The translations under genes were made by a program, and so were the position numbers. From NCBI RefSeq assembly GCF_001426745.1, contig NZ_LMFI01000003.1:30930-94929 (forward strand): DNA of 64,000 nucleotides, in the 5' to 3' direction. Source of the DNA: Nocardioides sp. Root140. GTDB taxonomy: Bacteria; Actinomycetota; Actinomycetes; Propionibacteriales; Nocardioidaceae. Below are positions 33,617-42,289 of the stretch, piece by piece. A model generated the notes under the pieces. The model ran no database searches. It was not told where the DNA came from and saw only the letters and a list, made by a program, of their open reading frames with translations. The stretch's first letter is position 1, and the number at the start of each line of letters is the position of its first letter.

Positions 33617-34816
33617 ATGCCGAGCGAAGAGATCCAGGAGATCGTCGATCGGATCGCCAGCAAGCTGCAGCGCTCCGTGATCATCGACGATCCGAACGTG
33701 AAGCTGCTCTACAGCAGCGCCCACTTCGGCGACGAGGACCCGGTCCGCGTCGACGCGATCCTCAAGCGTCGAGCCAACAGCAAGGCCATCGGCCACGTGC
33801 TCGCCCAAGGTGTCGCGTCGTGGCCCCGGGCCGGGGTGATCCCGTCCAACGCCGAGCTCGGCATGCAGGCCCGGATCTGCGTCCCGGTGCGCTGGCGGGG
33901 AGAGCTGCTCGCCCTGATCATGGTGATGGACCCCGACGGCTCGTTCACGATGGCCGAGATGGCGGAGATCTCCGGGATCGCGGACCGGGTCGCACCCCTC
34001 CTGGCCGACGAGCTCTCGGTCGCCGACGAGACGAGTGAGCAGGCCGTGCTCGACCTGGTCAGCCAGGAGCCGACCGTACGACGACGCGCACTGACCGAAG
34101 TCGCCTCCACCAGGACCGCGGAGGACTTCGCACTGGTCACCGCCATCTGGCTGGCCATCCCGGAGACGTCTTCGGATGCCTCGCAGGCGCACGTCAACGT
34201 GGCGATGCGCAGCGCGTTCACCCTGCCCACGCCGGTCGGCGTACGCGGTCAGCTGGCAGCGGTCGACAAGCGCACCGCCGTGCTCCTGCTGGGCAGTGCC
34301 AAGCCGGTCAAGGTGCGCGCCCACGCCGAGCGCATGTTGACCCGGGTTCACGATCTCTCCTCGGGCCGCTTCCGGGCGGTGGCCGGGATCGGGCCGGCCG
34401 TGACCGGCCTGGACCGGGCCTTCGAGACCGCCGAGCTTGCCGCGCTCGCGAGTCGGGCCACGGACGCCGGCCTCAAGGGCAGTACGACGACCTGGGAGGA
34501 GCTGGGCCCCTATGGCCCCCTGATGCGGATCCCGCACGACCAGCTCGGACCCCGGGCGCTCCCCGCCGAGGTCCAACGACTGCTCGAGGTCGACGGGGAC
34601 CGCCAGCTCGCCGTCACCCTGCGCGCCTTCCTCGATGCCGGGGGATCGGCACCGACTGCCTCCGCGGCGCTCAACATCCACCGCACGACGCTCTACTACC
34701 GGCTGAGCCGGATCGAGGAGCTGACCGGCTACGACCTGTCCGACGGTCGGGTCAGGTTGACCATGCACCTCGGGCTCACCCTGATGGACCTCCTGCCTGA
34801 CGTTCGACATATGTAG
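33617..34816 (+). CDS. PucR-family transcriptional regulator
   Basis: A 399-residue regulator of the PucR/CdaR type. The N-terminal half is a GAF-like sensory region (about 20-140), the middle a GGDEF-like region (about 155-290), and the C-terminus the PucR HTH (residues 330-390: TLRAFLDAGGSAPTASAALN, then HRTTLYYRLSRIEELTGYDL). Such proteins activate or repress catabolic genes in response to a metabolite. It lies directly upstream of an MFS importer/SDR operon and 6 kb from the CoA-linked operons, and is the obvious candidate to control them. A TTCGACA half-site overlaps its stop codon. Confidence 0.88.
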   Translation: MPSEEIQEIVDRIASKLQRSVIIDDPNVKLLYSSAHFGDEDPVRVDAILKRRANSKAIGHVLAQGVASWPRAGVIPSNAELGMQARICVPVRWRGELLALIMVMDPDGSFTMAEMAEISGIADRVAPLLADELSVADETSEQAVLDLVSQEPTVRRRALTEVASTRTAEDFALVTAIWLAIPETSSDASQAHVNVAMRSAFTLPTPVGVRGQLAAVDKRTAVLLLGSAKPVKVRAHAERMLTRVHDLSSGRFRAVAGIGPAVTGLDRAFETAELAALASRATDAGLKGSTTTWEELGPYGPLMRIPHDQLGPRALPAEVQRLLEVDGDRQLAVTLRAFLDAGGSAPTASAALNIHRTTLYYRLSRIEELTGYDLSDGRVRLTMHLGLTLMDLLPDVRHM

Positions 34817-34818
34817 CA
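34803..34818. promoter_or_regulatory. TTCGACA half-site overlapping the PucR stop
   Basis: TTCGACATATGTAGCA shares TTCGACATnTGT with the perfect palindrome TTCGACATCTGTCGAA at 41106. It overlaps the PucR stop codon and lies about 100 bases before the MFS gene. A second inverted repeat, GTGGAGC/GCTCCAC (34820-34826, 34842-34848), follows. Either may regulate or terminate. Confidence 0.35.
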
Positions 34819-34916
34819 AGTGGAGCCGGGCGCTTTCGTCTGCTCCACATGGTTGCCGCGGGGGTGGGTGGCCGATCGTCGGTGTTACCACCGTCACAGA
34901 CCAAGGAGGTTCCGCG

Positions 34917-36269
34917 ATGACCACGGAACTCGCACCGACTTCATCACTTCCCGAGGAGCACGCATTGCAGCAGCGGGTGATGAAGAAGGTTGCCCGGCGG
35001 CTCATCCCGTTCCTGGGAATCGCCTACCTGCTCAACTACCTCGACCGCAGCAACATCGCCTTCGCCAAGCTCACGATGAGCGCCGACCTCGGTCTCACCG
35101 AGACCATGTACGGCCTGGCCAGCGGTCTCTTCTTCATCGGCTACATCTTCTTCGAGGTGCCCAGCAACCTGGCCCTCCAGCGCTTCGGCGCCCGACGGTG
35201 GATCGCCCGGATCATGGTCAGCTGGGGGCTGGTCGCCACGCTGATGGCCTTCGTGCCGACCGCCGGCTGGCTCTACACCGCGCGCATCGTGCTCGGCATC
35301 GCCGAGGCCGGCTTCTTCCCCGGCATCATCCTCTACCTGACCTGGTGGTTCCCGCGCGCGGACCGCGCTCGGCTCGTCGGCCTCTTCATGGTCTTCCTGC
35401 CGCTGTCCTCGGCCCTGGGATCGCCCATCTCGGGCCTGATCCTGCAGTACACCCACGGCTGGATGGGCCTGGCCGGCTGGCAGGCCATGTTCCTCCTGCA
35501 GGGCCTGCCGACCCTGGTGCTCGGCGTCGCAGCCTGGTTCTACCTGACAGACCGCCCCAACCAGGCCGCCTGGCTGGAGCCCGAGGAGCGGGAGTGGCTG
35601 CACGACACGATGGAGGCCGAGCAGCAGGAGGCGGCCGCCACTGGTCACCACTCGGTGCGCGCCAGCCTGCGTGACGGTCGGGTCTGGGCCCTCGGAGGCG
35701 TCTACTTCGGCCTCGGCTACAGCCTCTTCGCGCTGAGCTTCTTCCTCCCCTCGATCGTGGCCGGCTTCTCCGAGACGTTCGACACCTCGTTCTCGATCCT
35801 CCAGACCGGTCTGATCGTGGCCGTGCCGTTCGCGGCCGGGGCGATCGCGATGGTCTTGTGGTCGAAGCACTCCGACCGCTCCGACGAGCGGATCTGGCAC
35901 GTCGTGCTGCCGATGCTGCTGGCCGGCGTGACGATCCCGGTCGCGCTCTACATGAACTCGCCGTTCACCACGATGGTCGTCATCACCCTGACCTCGATCG
36001 GCATCTTCTCGGCCTTCCCGGTCTTCTGGTACCTCCCGCCGACCTTCCTCTCGGGACCGGGCGCCGCCACTGGCATCGCCCTGGTCAACACCATCGGTGC
36101 GGCCTCCGGATTCCTGGCGCCCTACGCCACCGGGTGGCTCGTCGACCTCACAGGCAACGCACGAGCCGGCCTGTGGGTCGTCGGCGTACTCGCCGTCGCA
36201 GCCGCCCTCGGACTGCTGGCGATGAGCAAGGTCATCCCCGTCACCCGCACCGCCGTCGCCGAACGATGA
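34917..36269 (+). CDS. MFS transporter, anion:cation symporter (ACS) type
   Basis: A 450-residue transporter with 12 predicted helices and the ACS-family N-terminus RLIPFLGIAYLLNYLDRSNIAFAKL, typical of phthalate, tartrate, glucarate and similar organic-anion importers. GYIFFEVPSNLALQRFGARRW covers helix 2 and the following loop motif. It follows the PucR gene and overlaps the next SDR gene (ATGA). It most likely imports the substrate of the surrounding pathway; the exact acid cannot be told from sequence. Confidence 0.9.
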   Translation: MTTELAPTSSLPEEHALQQRVMKKVARRLIPFLGIAYLLNYLDRSNIAFAKLTMSADLGLTETMYGLASGLFFIGYIFFEVPSNLALQRFGARRWIARIMVSWGLVATLMAFVPTAGWLYTARIVLGIAEAGFFPGIILYLTWWFPRADRARLVGLFMVFLPLSSALGSPISGLILQYTHGWMGLAGWQAMFLLQGLPTLVLGVAAWFYLTDRPNQAAWLEPEEREWLHDTMEAEQQEAAATGHHSVRASLRDGRVWALGGVYFGLGYSLFALSFFLPSIVAGFSETFDTSFSILQTGLIVAVPFAAGAIAMVLWSKHSDRSDERIWHVVLPMLLAGVTIPVALYMNSPFTTMVVITLTSIGIFSAFPVFWYLPPTFLSGPGAATGIALVNTIGAASGFLAPYATGWLVDLTGNARAGLWVVGVLAVAAALGLLAMSKVIPVTRTAVAER

Positions 36270-37051
36270 GCGCCGGCGACCTGCAGGACCGGGTCGTCGT
36301 CGTGATGGGTGCCGGCTCCAGTGGAGCCGGCACCAGCAACGGCGAGGCTGCTGCCCTGGCGTACGCCGAGTCCGGCGCGACCGTCGTGGCCGTCGACCGC
36401 AACGGCGACGAGGCCCACCGGGTCGCCGATCGCATTGCCGCGGCCGGCGGTCGGTCCCTGGCTCTCGAGGCCGACGTCACCGTGGACGCCGATGTCGAGG
36501 CGGTCGTGAAGGAGACGATCGCCCGGTTCGGCGTACCCCACGTGGTCCACGGCAACGTGGGGGTCGCCCGCACCGGCTCCGTCATGGAGCTGGCGCCGGC
36601 CGAGTGGCAGGCGGCAGTCGACGTGAACCTGAACGGTGCCTACCTGGCCTTCAGGCATGCGCTTCCGCCGATGCTCGAGGAGGGCCGTGGCGTCTTCGTC
36701 CAGGTCTCCTCGCTCGCCAGCGTGCGACACACCGGCTACCCGTACCCGGCGTACAGCGCCGCCAAGGCCGCGCTCAACCAGCTCACCGTCTCGATCGCCC
36801 TGACGTACGCCGACCGCGGCATCCGCGCCAACGCGATCCTCCCCGGCCTGATCGACACGCCCCTGGTGGGTCAGCAGCTGGCCGGCTCGCAGGCCGAGGT
36901 CGAGGCACGCCACGCGCTCAGCCCGACCGGGCGCATGGGCTCGCCGTGGGACGTCGCGAATGCCGCGGTCTTCCTGGCCTCCGACAAGGCGGCCTACATC
37001 AACGGGGTCTGCCTCCCGGTCGACGGGGGACTGGGCATGCGCAGCGTCTGA
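36266..37051 (+). CDS. Short-chain dehydrogenase/reductase
   Basis: A 261-residue classical SDR: nucleotide motif VVVMGAGSSGAGTSNGEAAA (a TGxxxGxG-type motif whose spacing is slightly extended), the NAG position replaced by HGNVGVA, the catalytic Ser in VQVSSLASVRHTG, and YPAYSAAKAALNQL giving YxxxK. The ending NGVCLPVDGGLGM is typical. It starts within the transporter stop (ATGA). It is expected to oxidise a hydroxyl or reduce a ketone in the same pathway. The unusual NAG motif may affect specificity. Confidence 0.9.
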   Translation: MSAGDLQDRVVVVMGAGSSGAGTSNGEAAALAYAESGATVVAVDRNGDEAHRVADRIAAAGGRSLALEADVTVDADVEAVVKETIARFGVPHVVHGNVGVARTGSVMELAPAEWQAAVDVNLNGAYLAFRHALPPMLEEGRGVFVQVSSLASVRHTGYPYPAYSAAKAALNQLTVSIALTYADRGIRANAILPGLIDTPLVGQQLAGSQAEVEARHALSPTGRMGSPWDVANAAVFLASDKAAYINGVCLPVDGGLGMRSV

Positions 37052-37109
37052 CCCGGCCACCGTGGGCCTGCACGCCCCACCGTGCGATGGCTGGGACCGT
37101 CTCGCTGTA

Positions 37110-37181
37110 CCGCTGAACGGGCACAACGCCCGCACACGGTCCGATTCCGGCACGGAACGGCCCGTTGTGCCCGTTCAGCGG
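37110..37181. repeat. 19-bp inverted repeat between convergent genes
   Basis: Arms 37110-37128 (CCGCTGAACGGGCACAACG) and 37163-37181 are perfect reverse complements separated by 34 bases. The sequence follows the SDR stop by 58 bases and precedes a separate terminator hairpin. It could form a large stem or be a paired binding site. There is no transposase near it. Confidence 0.55.
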
Positions 37182-37236
37182 CCCGACCGTCTTGCCGGCA
37201 TTGCGCTGTGGACCTGCTGGCTCGGCGTACGACGAA

Positions 37237-37274
37237 CAACGCGGCCCACCCCGTCGACGGGGTGGGCCGCGTTG
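37237..37274. terminator. Bidirectional terminator, perfect 38-bp palindrome
   Basis: Bases 37237-37255 are the exact reverse complement of 37256-37274, with a GTCGAC centre. It lies 16 bases before the end of the leftward DUF296 gene and after the rightward SDR gene, so it can terminate both transcripts. Confidence 0.8.
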
Positions 37275-37290
37275 CTCTGTCCTGAAGGTG

Positions 37291-38220
37291 TCAGCCGATG
37301 GGGTCGGCCTCGGCGAGTGCCAGCTCGTAGGTCATCGCGACCGGGTTCAGGCCACGGACGAGGCCACCGTGGTGGATGCCACCGAAGCGGTCGACGAGAC
37401 CTGCGATCAGGTCGGCGGTCATCCGGCCGTCGACGCGGCGGACCTCGCCGTCGAGGTACATCACCTCCGTCGCTGGCCCCGCCACCTCGACGATCGAGCC
37501 GTCGGGCTGGCGCAGGCGTCCGCCGATGATCGAGCCGATCTGGCCGTGCACGCGCGCGCCCGTCCATCCCTGCTTCTCGGTGAGCCTCTCGATCGTGGTC
37601 GGCAGGTCGACGTTGGGCCGCACGCGGCACACGATCGCCCGCCGGCCGATCAGTTCGCCGCGGTCGGCCGGGCCGGGCACCACGCGTCGCGGCTCGAACA
37701 GGGACATCGTCGTCTCCGGGTCGTGCGCCACGTCGTACCGCACGTCGGCGCTCACGGCGACGTGGGCGGTGACTCCGCGGCCGAGGACCACGGAGTCAGG
37801 GATCAGGTGACCGGCCCGGCGCTCGCCGAGCGCGGTGTCGAAGAGCGCATGGCTGTGCGCGAAGACCTCCCCGTCGCGGTGGCCCAGGGTCACGCCGCCC
37901 AGTCGCAGGCGCCCGTTGCGGCCGCCCGGGATCGGCTCGCTGAACGTCGCGACCGAACCGCCCGGCGGCCCCAGGGCGGGGATGTAGTAGTCGAACTCCG
38001 CCAGGGTGCCGCCGACCAGACGACCGGCGGCCCCCGCCGCGTCACAGCGGTCGAGCACGTCGGCCAGGGCGTCAAGGAGCCGCGCACCCGCGGGCAGCTC
38101 GACCTCATGGGTGACGAGACGAGTCTCGAGGGAGACGACCCGGTCGGGGAGGACCGGGCCGGGGTGGCACAGCGGCTGCGGTGCGGCCGCGCGGGTCGCC
38201 GTACCGGCGGTGGAGGTCAT
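37291..38220 (-). CDS. Tandem DUF296/PPC-domain protein
   Basis: A 309-residue protein with two DUF296/PPC-type domains, a fold shared with plant AT-hook proteins and bacterial homologues. The first (about 35-150) carries the His pattern VFAHSHALFD and RAGHLIPDSVVLG, which may bind metal. The second (about 205-270) reads RPNVDLPTTIERLTEKQGWT, then GQIGSIIGGRLRQPDG. It overlaps the AMP-ligase gene by 4 bp (ATGA), so it belongs to the thiolase/ligase operon and may bind a pathway ligand. The molecular role is unknown. Confidence 0.75.
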   Translation of the reverse strand: MTSTAGTATRAAAPQPLCHPGPVLPDRVVSLETRLVTHEVELPAGARLLDALADVLDRCDAAGAAGRLVGGTLAEFDYYIPALGPPGGSVATFSEPIPGGRNGRLRLGGVTLGHRDGEVFAHSHALFDTALGERRAGHLIPDSVVLGRGVTAHVAVSADVRYDVAHDPETTMSLFEPRRVVPGPADRGELIGRRAIVCRVRPNVDLPTTIERLTEKQGWTGARVHGQIGSIIGGRLRQPDGSIVEVAGPATEVMYLDGEVRRVDGRMTADLIAGLVDRFGGIHHGGLVRGLNPVAMTYELALAEADPIG

Positions 38221-39839
38221 CGGGTCGCCTCCGCGAGTCCGGCGCCGTCGACGAGCTCGCGCAGCAGGGGAGTGGTGACCTTGCCGTAGGCCGAGGTGGG
38301 CAGGCGGTCGACGAAGTGCGCGCGCTTGGGCACCTTGTATCGGGTCATGTGCTCGCGGCACCACGCCAGCAGCGACTCGGGCTCGAGGCCCGGCTCGACG
38401 ACGCACACGGCCACGCCGACCTCGCCCCAGTCGGCATCGGGTACGCCGACCACACCGACCTGTCGTACGCCGGGGTGCTGGAGCACCTTCTCCTCGACCT
38501 CGCGCGGGTCGATGTTGGAGCCGCCGGAGATGTACATGTCCGACGCGCGTCCCGTGATGTAGAGGAAGCCCGCCTCGTCGCAGTGTCCGAGGTCGCCGGT
38601 GCGGAACCAGCCGTCGCGGAACGCCTTCGCGTTGCCCTCGGGGTGGTCGAGGTAGCCGGCGAAGACCGCCGGGCCGGCCACGCAGATCTCCCCGCGCTTC
38701 CCGGGCGGCAGCGGGTTCCCCTCGGCGTCCTGGATCGAGATCGTCATGCCGGTTCGTGGGTAGCCGGCGGTGCCGATCCCGTCCACGGTCGGCACGTCGG
38801 CGTGCCGGTCGTGTGGGAGCACGGTGATCGCGCCGGTCACCTCGGCCAGCCCGTAGTACTGCACCAGCACTGGCCCGAGGACGTCGTACGCCCGGCGCTG
38901 GTCGGGTGCGGTGATCGGTGCCCCGGCGTAGACGACGTGACGCAGGCTCGAGTGGTCGACGCCGTCCGCGGCCGCGACCAGACGGTTCAGGATCGTCGGC
39001 ACGGTGAACAGCGTGGTGACCCGATGGCGGGCGACGAGTTCCCAGGCCGCCGTCGGGTCGAGGCTGTCGCCGGGCAGCAGCACGACGGCCGCGCCGCGGG
39101 TCACGTGGGTGAGCACGTGGACGCCGGCGCCGTGCGACAACGGCGCGAGCACGAGGGTGGCGTCGGTGTGGTCGAGGCCCGGCATCAGGTCGGCGATGTG
39201 GTTGTTGACCACGAAGCCCATCTGGTCGTGGGTGAGCACCGCGGCCTTGGGCCGGCCGGAGCTCCCCGAGGTGAAGAAGAACCAGCAGGGGTCGCCGGCG
39301 TCGACCGGGACGTCGTCGATGCGGCGGCCGTGGTGGTCGCTGATCAGTCCGGCCACGGTGACGTGCCCGTCGCTCGGCACGTCGCCCGGCTCGTCGTTCG
39401 AGAGTCTCCAGACCGGGGCGACCGAAGCGCTGGCGAGCGCCGCTGCGTGCCCGGTCAGCGAGCTCTCGAGCACCACCAGGTCGGGGCGTACGACGTCCGC
39501 GAGCGGCAGCAGCTCCGTCGGCGTGAGCTTGGCGTTGGTCGGGGTGATGACGGCACCGACCCTCCACGCCGCGAACATCACCGTGAGGTAGTCGCGGGTG
39601 TTGGCGCTGTGCAGCAGCACCACGGAGCCGCGGGTGATGCCCGTGTCGGCCATCGCGGCGGCGAGGGCGTCGACCCGCTGGTCGATCTCGCGCCAGGTCC
39701 ATGCCAGGTCGCCACGCACGATCGCCGTGTGGGCGGGGAGTCGAGCCGCGGTCTGGCGCAGGAGCGAGGAGAGGTTGGTGGTCTTCATCGTGAGGGCCTT
39801 CGTCGGCGTCGGTTGGGTCTCGGTCCGTGTGGTGCTCAC
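38217..39839 (-). CDS. Acyl-CoA synthetase (AMP-forming ligase)
   Basis: A 540-residue ANL-superfamily enzyme that activates a carboxylic acid with ATP and CoA. The P-loop is FFFTSGSSGRPKAAVLTH, A5-like YYGLAEVTGAITVL, A7 YRTGDL-equivalent WFRTGDLGHC, and the C-terminal catalytic Lys lies in LPTSAYGKVTTPLLRE. GTG 39839 overlaps the thiolase stop and has GGAG five bases upstream; ATG 39788 is a possible shorter start. The acid substrate is unknown. The operon order thiolase, ligase, DUF296 suggests CoA-ester degradation. Confidence 0.9.
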   Translation of the reverse strand: MSTTRTETQPTPTKALTMKTTNLSSLLRQTAARLPAHTAIVRGDLAWTWREIDQRVDALAAAMADTGITRGSVVLLHSANTRDYLTVMFAAWRVGAVITPTNAKLTPTELLPLADVVRPDLVVLESSLTGHAAALASASVAPVWRLSNDEPGDVPSDGHVTVAGLISDHHGRRIDDVPVDAGDPCWFFFTSGSSGRPKAAVLTHDQMGFVVNNHIADLMPGLDHTDATLVLAPLSHGAGVHVLTHVTRGAAVVLLPGDSLDPTAAWELVARHRVTTLFTVPTILNRLVAAADGVDHSSLRHVVYAGAPITAPDQRRAYDVLGPVLVQYYGLAEVTGAITVLPHDRHADVPTVDGIGTAGYPRTGMTISIQDAEGNPLPPGKRGEICVAGPAVFAGYLDHPEGNAKAFRDGWFRTGDLGHCDEAGFLYITGRASDMYISGGSNIDPREVEEKVLQHPGVRQVGVVGVPDADWGEVGVAVCVVEPGLEPESLLAWCREHMTRYKVPKRAHFVDRLPTSAYGKVTTPLLRELVDGAGLAEATR

Positions 39840-41005
39840 CAGCGCTCCAGGATGCTCGCGTAGTTGGTGACGGCGGCGCCGCCCATGTTGAAGACCCCGG
39901 CGACGTCGGCACGGGGGAGCTGCAGGTCGCCGGCGGTGCCGGTCAGCTGCATGGCGGCCATCGCGTGCATGGAGACGCCGGTGGCGCCGATCGGGTGGCC
40001 CTTGGCCTTCAGGCCGCCGGACCGGTTCACCGGCAGCTTCCCGTCGGCGTGCGTGAGCCCCTCCTCGAGCACGCGGTGGCCCTGGCCGGGTTCGGCCAGG
40101 CCGAACGCTTCGTACTGGATGAGCTCGGCGATCGTGAAGCAGTCGTGGGTCTCGATCAGGTCCAGGTCGAGGGTCTGCAGTCCGGCGTCGGCGGTGGCTG
40201 CGGCCCAGGCCTGACGGGCGCCGGCGAACTCGGTGGGATCCCTGCGGGAGAGCGGGAAGGCGTCGTTGGCCTGTGCACGGGACCTGAACCGGACCCGGCG
40301 GTCGCTGGTCGCGGCCACGTCCGGCGCGGCGAGCACCAGGGCCGCGGCTCCGTCGGAGATCAACGAGCAGTCGGTGCGACGCAGCGGTGGGGCCACGAAC
40401 GGGTTCTTCTCCGAGACGGTCGAGCAGAAGTCGAGGCCGAGGTCCTTGCGGATCTGCGCGAGGGGGTTGGTCACGCCGTTCGCATGGTTCTTGGCCGCGA
40501 TCATCGCCATGGCACGCGACGGGTCGCCGTACTTCTCGGCGTAGGCGCGGGCGATGCCGGCGAAGACGCCCGCGAAACCGGCCTCCACAGCGGCCTCTTC
40601 GGGTTGGTAGCAGCCGCTGAGCAGGATCTCGCCGGCTCGCGGGGTGCTGACGCCGGTCATCTTCTCGGCGCCCACGACGAGCGCGACGCGACCGCGTCCG
40701 GACTCGATGAAGTCGCAGGCGGCGTTGATCGCGGCCGAGCCGGTGGCGCAGGCGTTCTCCAGTCGCGTCGCGGGTGTCGCGGCGAGGCGGCTGTCGGCGA
40801 CCGAGACCAGTGCTGCCTGGAAGTCCTGGGCGCTGAACCCGTTGTTGTAGACGCCGACGAAGATGCCGTCGACGTCGGCGGCGTCCATCTGCGCGTCGGC
40901 GAGGGCCTGCGGGATGACCGAGGCCATCAGAGCGGTCGTGTCCGGGGCTTCGAGCCGGCCGAACGGCGTGTGGGCCCAGCCGATGATCGACGTACTGGAA
41001 TTCAT
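39836..41005 (-). CDS. Thiolase of the SCP2/acetyl-CoA acetyltransferase-like type
   Basis: A 389-residue thiolase-fold enzyme. The nucleophile Cys lies in LENACATGSAAINAAC, the HDCF motif of SCP2-type thiolases in ETHDCFTIAELIQYE, and the catalytic His in KAKGHPIGATGVSMH. The last segment, FNMGGAAVTNYA, lacks the second Cys of degradative thiolases, as is usual in this subgroup. It cleaves or joins acyl-CoA units. It is first in a leftward operon with the ligase and DUF296 genes. AGAGG precedes the ATG at 41005. Confidence 0.88.
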   Translation of the reverse strand: MNSSTSIIGWAHTPFGRLEAPDTTALMASVIPQALADAQMDAADVDGIFVGVYNNGFSAQDFQAALVSVADSRLAATPATRLENACATGSAAINAACDFIESGRGRVALVVGAEKMTGVSTPRAGEILLSGCYQPEEAAVEAGFAGVFAGIARAYAEKYGDPSRAMAMIAAKNHANGVTNPLAQIRKDLGLDFCSTVSEKNPFVAPPLRRTDCSLISDGAAALVLAAPDVAATSDRRVRFRSRAQANDAFPLSRRDPTEFAGARQAWAAATADAGLQTLDLDLIETHDCFTIAELIQYEAFGLAEPGQGHRVLEEGLTHADGKLPVNRSGGLKAKGHPIGATGVSMHAMAAMQLTGTAGDLQLPRADVAGVFNMGGAAVTNYASILERW

Positions 41006-41105
41006 TGCGTGTCCTCTTCCACGTGGCGGTGCGCTGTGTCTCCACGATGGCCGCGCGCCCCGGTCAGCGACTACGTGCGGGCGTCGAGCACGTCCCCTTC
41101 GGTGT

Positions 41106-41121
41106 TTCGACATCTGTCGAA
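41106..41121. promoter_or_regulatory. TTCGACA-N2-TGTCGAA operator between divergent catabolic operons
   Basis: TTCGACATCTGTCGAA has two perfect 7-bp arms around TC. It sits in the 201-base divergent region, 101 bases from each start, so it is placed to control both the thiolase and the alcohol dehydrogenase operons. A related half-site ends the PucR gene at 34803. Confidence 0.6.
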
Positions 41122-41206
41122 GGTGTCGATCTGCGGTCTCGTCTCTCAGCGGTGCCGTCGCCCCGTCGTTCGCGCCGAACATGGGAGCAACGCGAAGGAG
41201 GCGCTC

Positions 41207-42289
41207 ATGCGAGCGACAGTCAAGGCAGACCGCGGACCCGGCTGCCGGTTCGTCACCGATCGACCGGAGCCGGTGCTGCTCCCCGGCCAGGTGCGCATCG
41301 AGGTGGCCGCGGCGTCCGTGTGCGGCACGGATGCCGCGATCCACGATTCCGGACCGGTGCTGGACGACTTCGGCATGAGGTTCCCCGTCACGATGGGACA
41401 CGAGGTTGCCGGGATCGTCGTGGAGGCCGACCCCATGACGCGGGTCGCCGTCGGCACCCGGGTGGCGGTCGAGACCCACCTCCACTGCGGCGAGTGCTTC
41501 TTCTGTCGAAACGGCGACGGCCACAACTGCGCGCGGGTGCAGCTGCTCGGCGTCCACCTCGACGGCGCGTTCGCGGAGCGCGTCGTCGTCCCGGCAGCGA
41601 GCTGCTTCGCCCTGCCCGACGCAATCGGGCTCGAGGAGGCCGCACTGCTCGAGCCCGGGGGCAGCGCCATGCACGCCGTGCTGCGCAGCGGAGTGTCCCT
41701 GGCCGGCAGCAGCGTCCTGGTCTCGGGTGCAGGCCCGGTCGGGCTGGTGCTCGTCCAGATCGCCGTGGCCATGGGCGCCCGCATTGTCACCGTGGTCGAG
41801 CCCAACCCCATGCGCCGCAAGATGGCCGAGCGGTCCGGCGCCGTCGTGCTCGACGTCGGTGTGGACCCGATGGAGGTCGCCGACCCGACGACGCGCCACC
41901 GCGGTGGCTACGACGTGGCCTTCGAGTGCTCGGGCGCGGGCGCGGCGCTGTCCGCCGTCCTCGACGCGACACGCAACGAGGGCACCGTCGTCGTCGTGGG
42001 CCTGGTCAGGGGCGAGGTCGCACTGCCGGTCACGCGCACCCTGATCACCCGGGGACTGACCCTGCGGGGCAGCTTCGGTCGGTCCCTGTGGGGCACCTGG
42101 GACCGGCTCTCGGAGCTGGTGATCTCCGGCCGGGTCGACCTGGCCGGGCTCCTGACGCACCGGCTGCCGCTCAGCGGGCTCCCGCTCGCCCTTGAGCTGA
42201 TGCGGGAGGATGCAGGCAAGGTGTTGCTGCTGCCGTCGCTGCCCGACACGCAGCTGCACGTGACCTCGACCGAAGGAAAGACCCGATGA
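41207..42289 (+). CDS. Zinc-dependent alcohol dehydrogenase (Tdh/sorbitol dehydrogenase-like)
   Basis: A 360-residue medium-chain dehydrogenase. Catalytic zinc ligands are in AASVCGTDAAIHD and TMGHEVAGIV. The structural-zinc Cys cluster is HCGECFFCRNGDGHNC. The Rossmann motif is SVLVSGAGPVGLVLVQIA. It would oxidise a secondary alcohol or hydroxy acid with NAD(P)+. AAGGAG sits six bases before ATG 41207, and it overlaps the next gene by 4 bp. Substrate is not evident. Confidence 0.9.
   Translation: MRATVKADRGPGCRFVTDRPEPVLLPGQVRIEVAAASVCGTDAAIHDSGPVLDDFGMRFPVTMGHEVAGIVVEADPMTRVAVGTRVAVETHLHCGECFFCRNGDGHNCARVQLLGVHLDGAFAERVVVPAASCFALPDAIGLEEAALLEPGGSAMHAVLRSGVSLAGSSVLVSGAGPVGLVLVQIAVAMGARIVTVVEPNPMRRKMAERSGAVVLDVGVDPMEVADPTTRHRGGYDVAFECSGAGAALSAVLDATRNEGTVVVVGLVRGEVALPVTRTLITRGLTLRGSFGRSLWGTWDRLSELVISGRVDLAGLLTHRLPLSGLPLALELMREDAGKVLLLPSLPDTQLHVTSTEGKTR

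Noticed and set aside
37291..41045. A single giant fused protein on the minus strand across DUF296, ligase and thiolase
   Set aside because: Each has its own domain set and starts; the genes overlap by 4 bp in different frames, so the long frames are readthrough artefacts.
39827..41206. Extension of the zinc alcohol dehydrogenase into the divergent thiolase gene
   Set aside because: The translated stretch is low-complexity antisense to the thiolase. AAGGAG before ATG 41207 marks the real start.
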